From a virus: a stretch of DNA of 37,667 bases. Within the stretch, counting starts at the first letter, position 1. Each line of letters opens with the position of its first letter. Both the position numbers and the translations under genes were made by a program. This document shows, piece after piece, positions 6,404 to 15,226 of this stretch. The stretch is taken from positions 1-37,667 of IMG/VR virus record IMGVR_UViG_3300036832_001500; one strand, 5' to 3'. The notes below the pieces were generated by a model. It saw only the letters and a list, made by a program, of their open reading frames with translations, ran no database searches and was not told where the DNA came from.

Positions 6404-6409
6404 TATAAA
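6404..6409 (+). promoter_or_regulatory. -10 element before the HicA/ParB-like gene
   Basis: TATAAA lies 31 bases upstream of the GTG at 6440, in a short AT-richer gap. The ribosome site GAAGGGAG (6424-6431) follows at good spacing. The -35 region is poor. A separate promoter would allow expression from the prophage independently of the integrase, which is cut off by the terminator at 5595. Confidence 0.4.
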
Positions 6410-6439
6410 CGCCTGCAAACAACGAAGGGAGCTAGGTCG

Positions 6440-7942
6440 GTGGCAACCGCAGCCGCAGCACCAAAGAACAAAGACCTACGCCAGCTCCTCGAGCGAGAGC
6501 TCAAGGACGGATACACCCTCAAGGCCGCACGGGGCGGACATTTCCAGCTCCTAGGGCCCGATGGCAAGGTCGTTAGGGAAGAGGGCAAGCCCGTGATGAT
6601 CGCCAACACGCCGGGCGATCGTCGGGCGACGTCGAACACCCGGGCGATGTTCAAGCGCCTCGACGTCTTGGCGCCCAAGCGGACGCCGAAGCGGGCAGAA
6701 CGCGAACACAGTGTTCGCCCGGATCTCGCCGGCAAGTCGCGTGAAGAGCAGCGCGACGAGGCGAAAGAACGGGCGGAGAAGACCGACAAGTTGCGGGAAG
6801 AGATGGCCCCGTGGATCAAGCAGCTTGGCGGCTGGGAGGCTCGAGGTCTCAAGGCCGACGTCGCAGCGATCCTGGCGAAGCGCTCGCCGGAAGCCTTCGG
6901 GAGCGTGGGGTCAGCCTCGCAGGCCATCCTCAACTTCACGAAGGGAAACTCCGTCAGCGACCGCGTCCGTGCGGCGATGTACGACTTGCACGATCTCTTC
7001 AAGGACGAGGACGATGTACGTGGCGTCTACGTCGACTTGGTCAGGGAAAACCGCGGAATCGGCTCGTCGCTGGGCCCCGTGGAGCTCAAGCCGGGCCAGG
7101 AATGGCCGTTCGACGTCCAGCTCCTAGAGCTCGAGAAGCTCTTCAACGACTACTCGTATCAGCGCCCCGTGCACGAAACGTTCGTGCGTCAGCTCGTGAT
7201 GAACTTCGACGAGCGGCTCGTCGGCGTGATCGACGTAAGCAAGCGCGGGAATGGGGAGTACGCAATTCTCGACGGCCAGCAACGGACTGAGACCATGAAG
7301 CAGCGCGGGAAGACCAAGTGCTTCTGCGCAGTCTACGAGGGGATGAGCGTCGCGGCGGAGGCTCAATTCTTCTTCCACAAGAACAAAGACCGGAAGGGGA
7401 TGTCCGCTTACTACGGCTTCCGCGCTAAGGCGTTGGCCGGCGACGAGAAGGCGATCGCTGTCGACAAGATCACGAAGCAGTTCGGTTTCGTGATGGGTCC
7501 CGTGACCGACAACAACCTGCAAATCGGCGCGGTGCGTGCGATCGAGGATGTGTACGAGTTCGATACAACCGACGTCCGCGAGAACGCATTGCCGCCGACA
7601 CTGAAGGTGATCAAGGAGTCGTGGCTGGGCCGTAAAGGTTCACTTGACGCTGAGATCATCCGCGGTCTCGGGCGGTTCTTCCGCGCCTATCGGGATGACC
7701 AGATCGAATGGGATCACTGGACCGAAGCCCTTGCCGCTCTCGGACCGCTGCTTGTGATCGGTCGCGCTCGCGACTTCAGCGGCGCAACAGAGCAGCGCGG
7801 GCACGGCAAGTCGATGGCTTCGACTCTTGTCGAGATCCACAACACCGGGTTGCCTATGGCGAAGCGGCTACCGCTTAAGCAACTCGACAGCATGGACCAG
7901 ACTCGACAAAAGAGAACAACCGCGTCTACACTCGCCGCGTAG
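6440..7942 (+). CDS. HicA-like and ParB-like domain fusion protein
   Basis: A 500-residue protein. Residues about 10-75 resemble the small HicA dsRBD-like fold, with RGGHFQLLGPDGK (the conserved Gly-His, H34) and a TPGDRR...TRAMFKRL ending. A charged linker (about 78-120) and a helical region follow. Residues about 225-340 match ParB/Srx-type domains of phage proteins (DUF6551-like): YSYQRPV, VIDVSKRGNGEYAILDGQQR (DGQQR at 278-282) and EAQFFFHKNKDR. The C-terminal ~150 residues are helical. HicA toxins cut mRNA; ParB-like domains act as NTPases or nucleases. The start is GTG 6440 with GAAGGGAG 8 bases upstream. No separate HicB antitoxin is seen. Function is inferred. Confidence 0.7.
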   Translation: MATAAAAPKNKDLRQLLERELKDGYTLKAARGGHFQLLGPDGKVVREEGKPVMIANTPGDRRATSNTRAMFKRLDVLAPKRTPKRAEREHSVRPDLAGKSREEQRDEAKERAEKTDKLREEMAPWIKQLGGWEARGLKADVAAILAKRSPEAFGSVGSASQAILNFTKGNSVSDRVRAAMYDLHDLFKDEDDVRGVYVDLVRENRGIGSSLGPVELKPGQEWPFDVQLLELEKLFNDYSYQRPVHETFVRQLVMNFDERLVGVIDVSKRGNGEYAILDGQQRTETMKQRGKTKCFCAVYEGMSVAAEAQFFFHKNKDRKGMSAYYGFRAKALAGDEKAIAVDKITKQFGFVMGPVTDNNLQIGAVRAIEDVYEFDTTDVRENALPPTLKVIKESWLGRKGSLDAEIIRGLGRFFRAYRDDQIEWDHWTEALAALGPLLVIGRARDFSGATEQRGHGKSMASTLVEIHNTGLPMAKRLPLKQLDSMDQTRQKRTTASTLAA

Positions 7943-7984
7943 CTTCTCTGCCGGTCGAGTCTCGGCTTTCAGAACGCTACGGAG

Positions 7985-8010
7985 AAGGGGGCCCCCGACC
8001 GGGCCCCCTT
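7985..8010 (+). terminator. hairpin after the rightward accessory genes
   Basis: AAGGGGGCCC and GGGCCCCCTT form a perfect ten-base stem around a CCGACC loop, 43 bases after the 7942 stop. The downstream tract (ACTCTTGCC) is not a strict T run, but on the opposite strand the stem is preceded by a T-poor region as well, so it most likely ends rightward transcription. Confidence 0.65.
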
Positions 8011-8028
8011 ACTCTTGCCGCAAAGTAG

Positions 8029-8050
8029 TGCGCGCCCCGAAGGGCGCGCA
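8029..8050 (-). terminator. UUCG hairpin ending the late operon
   Basis: On the minus strand TGCGCGCCC, loop TTCG, GGGCGCGCA form a perfect nine-base stem located 40 bases beyond the stop of the last late gene. The trailing bases (CTACTTTGC) are only moderately T-rich. With the 7985-8010 hairpin it separates the two converging transcription units. Confidence 0.65.
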
Positions 8051-8089
8051 AGGCGGAGGAGGATCAGCTCACCCACCAAGGGCGGCAGG

Positions 8090-8410
8090 CTACCACGGCT
8101 TACAAGACCACGGGCCCCAACCTCGACCTGAGTCTAAGAAGTAGCGAAACGCCGCTCTTGATTGCGCCCAGGCGTTGTATCCATCGCCATAGGTCGCGCG
8201 CTCGTGCGAGCCCATTTGGAAGAGACCGAAGTACTGGCCGTTGCGGGCCCAGATGTTGAAGCGAGATTCACAGTAAGCGACCCGAAGAGCCTGCCCGCAA
8301 TACTTGCCGAACGTCATGCAGATCGCCTTTTGTACCCCGTCGCTATGCGTTGGGGTCGAACTATGTGCAGTTCCGCTGAGCGCGAACGCTGCAGTGAGGG
8401 TGCACATCAC
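8090..8410 (-). CDS. secreted transglycosylase-like lysozyme
   Basis: A 106-residue protein. A short hydrophobic N-terminus (about 1-17) may be a signal sequence. It is followed by a compact lysozyme/transglycosylase-like core: ALRVAYCESRFN gives the catalytic Glu in a YCES context, then GLFQMG, then AFRYFLDSGRGWGPWSC. This resembles the Rpf/SLT-type fold that cleaves peptidoglycan glycan strands. It is the last gene of the late operon. The start is GTG 8410 (ATG 8407 is next) with AAGGAG about 13 bases upstream. It may act in lysis or be a virion-associated hydrolase. Confidence 0.7.
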   Translation of the reverse strand: MMCTLTAAFALSGTAHSSTPTHSDGVQKAICMTFGKYCGQALRVAYCESRFNIWARNGQYFGLFQMGSHERATYGDGYNAWAQSRAAFRYFLDSGRGWGPWSCKPW

Positions 8411-8466
8411 TTTCGTGATGGATCTCCTTCTACGGGGACACTGCCTCGGGCTCTAGGCCCGGCTTG

Positions 8467-8700
8467 CTAACCGCGTCGCTCAGGCTTGGTCGGCCAGTTG
8501 ACCGCCGTGTCTTCGTCCGCCTGGTCCTGCACGGTTAGTTCTTCGTCATGGCGCACGCGCTCGAGGAAGACGCCGAGTCGGATTGAACGCAATGACTCGT
8601 CGCGCACATGCAGGTAGGTGAGCAACGAGATGATCAGCACGACGATCAGGGCGAAGATCACCCAACCGAGACCCGTGCTGGGCCAGGTAAACGCGATCAC
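8467..8700 (-). CDS. holin-like membrane protein
   Basis: A 77-residue protein with one strong membrane segment (about residues 9-30, GLGWVIFALIVVLIISLLTYL) and an acidic, charged C-terminal tail. It lies between two peptidoglycan hydrolase genes, the usual place for a holin. GTG at 8700 is chosen because GGGGAG lies just upstream and the hydrophobic span then starts near the N-terminus; the longer frame is a shadow of the upstream gene. Holin function is inferred from size, topology and context. Confidence 0.6.
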   Translation of the reverse strand: MIAFTWPSTGLGWVIFALIVVLIISLLTYLHVRDESLRSIRLGVFLERVRHDEELTVQDQADEDTAVNWPTKPERRG

Positions 8701-8711
8701 GTTGCTCCCCT

Positions 8712-9728
8712 TCAGCGCGTTCGGATGCCGACGTGAAGGTGGTTGAAGTGGTTGCCACCCTCCATTGAGTTGAAGATGATTTGCTTGCCGCCGATGTTGT
8801 AGAGCCCGCCCTTCTGAGCTCGAGCCCACTTGGGGTCTGCGCCGGCGGCGACGAGCGCGTCCTGCCCGAGCTGGGTCAGCGTGCTGCCGGTCGCAGGGAT
8901 GTCCGCTGCGTAGCCGTCCCAATGGTCGGAGACGCGATGCGTCCCTTCGACGAACTGGTTGTGGTTCGTGCCGGTGCCGATCGTGAGCGGCCGGCCGGCG
9001 ATCCCTGCGATCGTCGAGACGAACGTCAAGACCGGTGTCTGGATCGGCACGCCGCTGCGGTCGGCGGTCTTCGAGAGGATCACCTTGCCGAGACCCCGCG
9101 GTGCGACCGGTGCGCTGCCTCCGGTTGGTAGAGGCGTCGACGGAGCGCCCATCGCCGGCGCCGGCGTGAGCGTTGGCGCGGCGAGCCCCGGCAACGGGAT
9201 GTTCGGCATCTTCGGCATCCCCAAGAGCTCGCTGCTCTCGTTCAAGCCTTGCCGCAGGAGAGCTCTCAGGTTGGTGCTGGGCGCCGCCAGGGGAGCCGTG
9301 GGGGCCGTGGGGGCGACAGGCGTGGGAGCCAGTCCCGGAGCCTGCGGCGTCGACGTCGGCGCTGCGGGGGCTTTGGAGCTGCCGAGAATGTCCTTGACAT
9401 AGTTGAACGTCTGCCCGCCCGAGAATTGTGGGTCCTTGTAAGCGTCGGGCCTGCCGCTGTTGTAGACCGAGAGCGCTTCGGCGTAGTTGCCGTACTTGCG
9501 GTAGAGCGTCCCCATCAGGTGCGCGGCATAGTTGAGCGAAGCGACCGGATCAGTGGCGTCGATGCCCGGATGCCAGTGCGGGACGATCTGGGCGATTCCT
9601 ATGGCGCCGGCGCCTGAACGCGCGTTCGGGTTGAAGCCCGACTCCTGGTTGATCTGGCGGACGAAGACGTTCGGGTCGATCCCGTTGCGCTTCGCGGCTG
9701 CGATCGCGACGGCACGATAATTCGCCAC
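8712..9728 (-). CDS. two-domain endolysin: SLT plus M15-like
   Basis: A 338-residue protein. The N-terminal ~110 residues are a lytic transglycosylase (SLT) domain: INQESGFNPNA with catalytic E29, GAIGIAQIVP, then LNYAAHLMGTLYRKYGNYAEALSVYN. A long Pro/Ala linker (about 118-215) follows. The C-terminal ~120 residues resemble a D-Ala-D-Ala peptidase of the M15 type, with VSDHWDGYAADI and HFNHLHVG near the end as the metal-binding His/Asp set. Together they would cut both glycan strand and peptide. The GTG at 9728 follows GAGAGGAGC. It may be the main endolysin or a virion hydrolase. Confidence 0.85.
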   Translation of the reverse strand: MANYRAVAIAAAKRNGIDPNVFVRQINQESGFNPNARSGAGAIGIAQIVPHWHPGIDATDPVASLNYAAHLMGTLYRKYGNYAEALSVYNSGRPDAYKDPQFSGGQTFNYVKDILGSSKAPAAPTSTPQAPGLAPTPVAPTAPTAPLAAPSTNLRALLRQGLNESSELLGMPKMPNIPLPGLAAPTLTPAPAMGAPSTPLPTGGSAPVAPRGLGKVILSKTADRSGVPIQTPVLTFVSTIAGIAGRPLTIGTGTNHNQFVEGTHRVSDHWDGYAADIPATGSTLTQLGQDALVAAGADPKWARAQKGGLYNIGGKQIIFNSMEGGNHFNHLHVGIRTR

Positions 9729-9758
9729 GAAAGCTCCTCTCGATGTAACCTAAGTCTC

Positions 9759-9869
9759 ATGTTCGAGCTAGTAATCACTGCGATCATCGTCGGCGCCGTA
9801 ATCGTCTTCGCGATCTACGAGTTCTTCTTCAACGAGAACGACAGCTACACCGACACGCGCTGGCCGTAG
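9759..9869 (+). CDS. possible tiny antisense membrane protein
   Basis: A 36-residue frame on the plus strand, filling the 141-base gap between two minus-strand late genes. It reads as one membrane span (ELVITAIIVGAVIVFAIYEFFF) followed by an acidic polar tail. The hydrophobic/polar split is very protein-like, but no ribosome site is visible, and it opposes the late operon. It may be a real small membrane protein (antiholin-like or superinfection type) or chance. Confidence 0.35.
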   Translation: MFELVITAIIVGAVIVFAIYEFFFNENDSYTDTRWP

Positions 9870-12800
9870 CTACTTCGGGCCCTGGCCCTGCAAGCCGGCG
9901 ATCTGATGCTCGTGCGCCAGGTCGAGCCGCTTGACCGGAATGCCGAGCAACGCGGCGAGCTGAAGCTGGAACGAAGTGAGCGAGGCCGGCGAGCTCTTGC
10001 GCTTGCCGAGCGGGTGCACGTTCAAGTACTCCTCCGCCAAGCGCGCCTGCGGCGTCTGAAGCGCGACACGGAGCGGGACGTTGAGCACGCCGTGGCTGAG
10101 CTTGTCGGGGAGCGGTGCGCCCGTGAGAAGACTGCGGCCGGTGAGCTGCTCGATCATCCCCGAGAAGAGCGGGTTCAAGTTGCTCGCCTCTTCGGTGTGG
10201 GTGCCGGCGCGACCGTGCGCGAGCGACGACAAGGTTCCCGCGATGTCAGCGTCGCTCTCGAACGGCCCGATCGCGTGCGTCGACAAACCGGTAACGCGCC
10301 CGGCCGAGGGCCCGAAGAGCCGATCCATCGGCGAAATCTTGACCAGGTCGCGAAGGTAGGTCGGGAGCAATCCGAAGTCGCGCTCGTTGATCTGATGTCC
10401 CTGCTGGCCGAGCGCGGCTGCGGCTGCGGTGCGCCCCGGGTGTTCGGCGAGCATCCGGTAGGTCGACTGCACGATGTGCCGGTCCCAGCCGTAGAAGGGG
10501 ACGATCGCGCGAAACTTCTGCTCTGTCGGGGAGTAGTCGCGGTAGTTGCCCTGCGCGTGGTCGACCTTCTGGCTGATTTCGTCGATCACGTGCGGGTGGG
10601 TCTTCGCGACTTCGGCGAACGCTGCGTTAATGTCGCCGCCGTTACGCGCGAGCACGGACTGGAAGACCGGGTCCGAGTTCGCCCACCCTTCAACCATCAG
10701 TCGACGGAGCCAGTTCTCGACGCGGAGCGTGGCCGGCATCACGCCTTCGTAGGCTTTGCTGAGAGCTCGAGCGCCCTTCGTCGAATGCCCGCCGACGCTC
10801 TGAGCGAATGAGCCGTGCGCCTGCTCTGGCAGGTACTCCGCGACGGTGCGATCGGTGAGCTTCCCCATCCGAGCGCCGGGGATCAGGTGGTTGATGTAGC
10901 TGTAGATCCCGTGCCCGTCCGGCGCCGCCTGAAGAAGACCGAGGATGTGCTGCGAAAGAATGATGTTCGCCATGTAGGCGGGGCGAAGACCGAGCACCAG
11001 GTGCTTCCAAACCGCGAGCGGCTTGTCAGCGGCGATGTGACGAACGAGCCCGCGTTCACTCGTCGCGCCCTGCGTCAGCACCCTGGCGACGTTGTCGGGA
11101 ATCATCAGGTGGTGTCCCTCGCCGTCGACCGCCAAGGGCGTATCGTCGGTCAGCTCGCCCGGCTTGGCGGTGAAGCGATTGAGAAGCTCCTGCTTCGACT
11201 CGCCGCCCTTGATCGCTGCCTTGAGTTCGCCGGCGGTCTTTGCCGTGTACGGCAATCCGGTCTGGCCGGATGACTGCAGGAGGAGACGCCATCCTTCCGG
11301 GACGCCGGTCTCGGGGACTTTCGCTGCGCTCTCGAGGAGTGCGGAGTGGACGTCGGAGCGGGCGACGTGACGAGCGAAGCGACGAAACTCTCCGCTGAGC
11401 GAGTCGCCGTGCAGGTTGATCATCCCCTTGCGCAAAAGGATGCCGAGGTTCTGTCGGCTCGAGGCCATCTTCGGCGGCGGGCCCGCACCCGGGCGGTTGA
11501 AGCTGAAGAGCGGACGCTTCTTCGCCGATTCGTCGGGAACGTGGAACGGCTGCATCCGCCCCTCATCGGCGAGCCGATGGGCGAGCTCCTCGAGCGAGTT
11601 CCCTTCGGTGTCATGGATGCCCTGCAACTTGACGCCGCCCTTGCGCGCGAGCCGGCGCGCGTCGGAGGCCCGGGAAAGCTCGAGCCGGCGCTTCGCATCG
11701 CTGAGCGCGGCGCCCTTGTTCTCGAGAATCGCGCCGCCCTTCGGCGTGAGGAGCCGTTGGTCGAAGGTAAGCACCTTGTTGCCGAGCGCCTGCGCGGCGA
11801 AGTCTTCCGGGGTTCCGAGCTCACCCTTGCGCGGCTTCAGGCGCACGCGTTCCTTCGGCGGGAGCTTCGTCGTCCCGAAGTCGACTGGCTCGTCACCCTC
11901 CATCGAGCCGAGCTTCTGCTCCTGGTAGCGGGCGAGCTGCTCGCGGAGCGCCTCGTGCTCGTCGCGGAGCTGGGCGAGCCGCTGCATCTCCGGGTTGTCG
12001 CCGAAGCGCTTGATCGCGTCTTCAACGTATGCCTCCGCGTGCTCTCTTACCTCCTGCCGCGGGAGCTTCCTAATCTCGCGCTTGTAGGTGCCCTTCGCCG
12101 AAGAGACGCGCCCAGACCTCGTCTTGCCCGACTGCTGAAGACGAGCCTTCGCGTTCTCCTTGCCGATGTTCATCGCCTGGACCCGCTGCTCTTTCTCGCT
12201 GAGCCCCGCCGGGTGACCGATCTTCTGCTCGATCCCCTTCATAAAGGCTTCGTACTGGCGATCGAGTTCGGCGAACCGCGCCTGCGCCTCCTCGACCGTG
12301 CGCGGACGAACGCGCTCCGGGGCCGGACGTAGCGGCGTGCCGCCCATCTCTTCCGGCAGGTACTTCTTCGCCTCGTCGCTAATCAGCTTCGACTGCGTCT
12401 TCTCGACGCGCGCGGCGTGGCGATCGTATTCGCCCTGCAACGTCTTGACGTGAGCTTCGCGCGCAAGCGTGCGCGCCGAAGGCTCGCCAGTGACCTGCGC
12501 CTCCTTGCTCACATCTTCGGCGCCATGAAGACGACGGGCCGTCTGGTACGGAGATTCGGCTGCGGTGAGCTCGTCGAGATAGCCGCGCGAAACTTTCTCG
12601 GCGGTCATCAGATCGGAGAGCTCGCGCCCGTGCTCGAGCGCATTGGTGATCTTGCCGTTCGGATTCGCGTAGAGCTTGCGCACCTTGGGCTCGTCAAGCC
12701 GCTTGATCGTCGCCGCTTCCGTTCCCTTCGGATGCTTAATCGCTCCGTCCTCGAGCAACTTCGCCCACATCTCGGGGTCGGCGGCGCGCGCGTGCAAGTG

Positions 12801-13610
12801 CCAGACCACCCGCTCGTTCTTGTTCAACGATGCGAAGGCATGGGCGAACGCCTCGCCCTTGAGGGCGAGTGCTTTGCCGGCGCGCGAATGGACGCGGCCG
12901 ATCGCTCGAGCGAAACGAGCTTCCGACCCGACCGCAGGAGTACCGGCCGGGAGCTTGTTGAACAACTTGTTGACCGCCATTTGCCGCCCGCGGATCAGCG
13001 GGTTGGCGGAAGAGCGGCGAACGGGAAGATCGAATGCGCGCTCGCCTCTCTCGCCGAGACGCTTCGCCGGGTTCGGGACGGTAATGTCGCGCGCCTCGCC
13101 GAGCCGGGCGAGCCTGCTCTCGTCACTGACGACGCCGAGCTTGCCGGCGAGCGCGCCGCCGCGCCCGACTGCGCCGGCGCCGCCGGTGAGGAGCGTCGCG
13201 ACGTCAAGCCCGGTCCCGAACGGATCAGCGTAGACGTTGCTGCCGAGCTTGCCGAAGTCGCCGTGCTCGAGCGGCTTGACGTACTTCTCCTTGTACGCCT
13301 TGATCAGCGGGTCCGAGACGCGCTTCTCGAACGGCGACTTCTTGTTGCTCTTCTTGTTCCAAGACAAGTTCTGGTCGCGGAGCGGGTGGCGGAAGTTCTC
13401 GTATGCCGCCTCGCCAGCGTTGGCGATACCAGGCCCGAAGCCGCGCGCGGTGTCTTCTGCCCCTTGCGCAAGGTTGTGGAAGAAGCCGCCGATGCCGTGC
13501 ACGGAATGGTGCGGGCCCGTCGACACCTTGCCGCCGGCAAGCGCCGGGTTCCATGCGGCGGGAGCGCGGCGACCGCCCGCGAGTGACGGATTCCACTTCG
13601 CCTGCGGCAT
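9870..13610 (-). CDS. very large internal virion-type protein
   Basis: A 1,246-residue protein, the largest in the window. It begins with two copies of a WNPxLAGG motif (KWNPSLAGG and AWNPALAGG). Glycine-rich and helical, charged coiled-coil stretches follow (about 400-600). Near the C-terminus is a region reading PAYMANIILSQHILGLLQA and PFYGWDRHIVQST, with hydrophobic parts. The pattern resembles the large internal or ejected proteins of podoviruses, which help DNA pass the envelope. No enzyme domain is convincing. Its ATG overlaps the stop of the preceding late gene (TAATG). Confidence 0.6.
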   Translation of the reverse strand: MPQAKWNPSLAGGRRAPAAWNPALAGGKVSTGPHHSVHGIGGFFHNLAQGAEDTARGFGPGIANAGEAAYENFRHPLRDQNLSWNKKSNKKSPFEKRVSDPLIKAYKEKYVKPLEHGDFGKLGSNVYADPFGTGLDVATLLTGGAGAVGRGGALAGKLGVVSDESRLARLGEARDITVPNPAKRLGERGERAFDLPVRRSSANPLIRGRQMAVNKLFNKLPAGTPAVGSEARFARAIGRVHSRAGKALALKGEAFAHAFASLNKNERVVWHLHARAADPEMWAKLLEDGAIKHPKGTEAATIKRLDEPKVRKLYANPNGKITNALEHGRELSDLMTAEKVSRGYLDELTAAESPYQTARRLHGAEDVSKEAQVTGEPSARTLAREAHVKTLQGEYDRHAARVEKTQSKLISDEAKKYLPEEMGGTPLRPAPERVRPRTVEEAQARFAELDRQYEAFMKGIEQKIGHPAGLSEKEQRVQAMNIGKENAKARLQQSGKTRSGRVSSAKGTYKREIRKLPRQEVREHAEAYVEDAIKRFGDNPEMQRLAQLRDEHEALREQLARYQEQKLGSMEGDEPVDFGTTKLPPKERVRLKPRKGELGTPEDFAAQALGNKVLTFDQRLLTPKGGAILENKGAALSDAKRRLELSRASDARRLARKGGVKLQGIHDTEGNSLEELAHRLADEGRMQPFHVPDESAKKRPLFSFNRPGAGPPPKMASSRQNLGILLRKGMINLHGDSLSGEFRRFARHVARSDVHSALLESAAKVPETGVPEGWRLLLQSSGQTGLPYTAKTAGELKAAIKGGESKQELLNRFTAKPGELTDDTPLAVDGEGHHLMIPDNVARVLTQGATSERGLVRHIAADKPLAVWKHLVLGLRPAYMANIILSQHILGLLQAAPDGHGIYSYINHLIPGARMGKLTDRTVAEYLPEQAHGSFAQSVGGHSTKGARALSKAYEGVMPATLRVENWLRRLMVEGWANSDPVFQSVLARNGGDINAAFAEVAKTHPHVIDEISQKVDHAQGNYRDYSPTEQKFRAIVPFYGWDRHIVQSTYRMLAEHPGRTAAAAALGQQGHQINERDFGLLPTYLRDLVKISPMDRLFGPSAGRVTGLSTHAIGPFESDADIAGTLSSLAHGRAGTHTEEASNLNPLFSGMIEQLTGRSLLTGAPLPDKLSHGVLNVPLRVALQTPQARLAEEYLNVHPLGKRKSSPASLTSFQLQLAALLGIPVKRLDLAHEHQIAGLQGQGPK

Positions 13611-15217
13611 TACTTAGTCGGCGGCGGGTAGGGGACGGCCGAGTTCGTGTTGACCGGGCCCGTGTAGTTGATCCCGTTCTGCGCAAGCAACGCAACCTCC
13701 TGAGAAGTCGGCTTGCGGTACGGATCGACCTGATGACCGGGCCAAGCCTGCTGCAACGTCATCCGCATCTGCACGTTCAAGTACGGGCGCCCATACGGCA
13801 TCGGCCCGCCATCCGACCCAACCTTGCCCTTATTCTCGTCGCCGTAAGGCCAATAGGCGTCGAGCGCTTTCTGTGCGACTGTCAACGGGACGCCGCCAGC
13901 AACCATTTCCCGAAGCGCAGTCTGGTAGTCGGGCTCACGGTTCTGGGTCGTCACCGACTGCGGCGAGCCGTTGACCATGACCGTCTTCGTCTTGCCGTTG
14001 AAGTACTCGTCGGCGGTCTGTCCAGCCTTCGCCTGGATCTTCTGCAACTGGCTCTTCGTGAAGCCGCCCTTCGACGCCGGATGCTGAGCCTTCCATTCGG
14101 CGAGCGCAGCTTTGCGTCCGGGGAGCGTGAGGTTGCCGTTCGCGTCGACGCCGTACATATCGCTGAGCTGCTTCTGCTGAGCGAGTGTCAAGCGAGCCGC
14201 GGCGTTCGCGGCAGTCGTCTTCGCGCGCGCGAGCGCAGTGTTCGCGTTCTGCTGAGCGATCGTCGTTCTGGCAGTCGGCTTACCGGTGATGGGGTCGTAA
14301 CCAGTCGCGGCTGCGAGCTGCGCGGCGGCTCTCGGCGTCAGTTTCCCGTCGGGCCCGATGCCGGTCGCGAGGATCATGTTGATCCTGTTCTGGCGCTGGA
14401 CGTCCGTCTCGTGCTGGCGCTGCGTTGTCTCGGCGAGGTTCTGCGCTCGCACATCAAGGGCTTGCTTAGCGGCTGCGTTCGCCTGCGCGTCGGCTGCGGA
14501 CTGGTACTGAAGTCGGAGACCCGGGACCTGTGCGGCGAGATCCTGAAGCTGCTTCGTAAAGCCCTGCTGGTCGAGGGTCTGCTGATGGGCGATCTGAGCG
14601 ATGTCAGCGGCGCCCTGGCCGGTTGCGGTCGCAGGGAGCTGCGCTGCGGCTGTTGCGGCGGCTGCACCTTCGCGCTCGAGCGTCGAGCCCGGGAGGTACC
14701 CGCCGAGCCCGTAGAGCGCATCGGTCGCTCCGGTGCCCGCTGCAGGCACGACGGGCGCCGTACCTCCCGAGAGATTCGCAGCGTTCTGCCCTTCGGCGCT
14801 GGTCTGACCCTGAACTTGCGCGAGCCCATTCGCGAAGCCCTTACCGAACGCAGTGTCCGCGCCGGCGGCAGAGCTGTAGATGTTCTGAACCTGCGGAGCG
14901 ATTCCCGTGAGCAAGTTCGCAAGCGCGGCGTAGTAACCCTGAGCAGAGGTCGCGGAATCCTTTGCGGCTTGCGCGGATGCGGACTGCGCGTTCTGAATCT
15001 GCTGGATCTGGGGAAGCTGCGCGGCATCGACCTGCTGCTGAATCGGATCGACCGTCGTCGCCTTGGGCGGAGGGGTCGACTTGACGGTGACGGTCCGCGT
15101 GTGCGCCTTGACCGGGACCTTCTTCGTCGGCAACGGCTTCGGCTTCATCTGGCCGAGGCCATGTTCAGAAATGAGGGGAGGCGCCTGCGTTGCAGAGCTG
15201 CGCGGAGTGGGGGCCAT
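13610..15217 (-). CDS. Ala/Gln-rich internal virion protein
   Basis: A 535-residue protein with a Pro/Lys-rich N-terminus, then a long low-complexity helical region rich in Ala, Gln and Thr (about 55-340), with a coiled-coil-like part (LQDLAAQVPGLRLQYQSAADAQANAAAKQ). The C-terminal part is more ordered (DYQTALREMVAGGVPL and PYGRPYLNVQ). Such proteins are often virion or ejection components. It lies between two other large late proteins of unknown function. No motif ties it to an enzyme. Confidence 0.6.
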   Translation of the reverse strand: MAPTPRSSATQAPPLISEHGLGQMKPKPLPTKKVPVKAHTRTVTVKSTPPPKATTVDPIQQQVDAAQLPQIQQIQNAQSASAQAAKDSATSAQGYYAALANLLTGIAPQVQNIYSSAAGADTAFGKGFANGLAQVQGQTSAEGQNAANLSGGTAPVVPAAGTGATDALYGLGGYLPGSTLEREGAAAATAAAQLPATATGQGAADIAQIAHQQTLDQQGFTKQLQDLAAQVPGLRLQYQSAADAQANAAAKQALDVRAQNLAETTQRQHETDVQRQNRINMILATGIGPDGKLTPRAAAQLAAATGYDPITGKPTARTTIAQQNANTALARAKTTAANAAARLTLAQQKQLSDMYGVDANGNLTLPGRKAALAEWKAQHPASKGGFTKSQLQKIQAKAGQTADEYFNGKTKTVMVNGSPQSVTTQNREPDYQTALREMVAGGVPLTVAQKALDAYWPYGDENKGKVGSDGGPMPYGRPYLNVQMRMTLQQAWPGHQVDPYRKPTSQEVALLAQNGINYTGPVNTNSAVPYPPPTK

Positions 15218-15226
15218 CGAGCTCTC

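Noticed and set aside
9906-13586. Several 300-390 codon plus-strand frames opposite the 1,246-residue protein
   Set aside because: All are shadows of one long continuous minus-strand gene with coherent sequence and a normal start.
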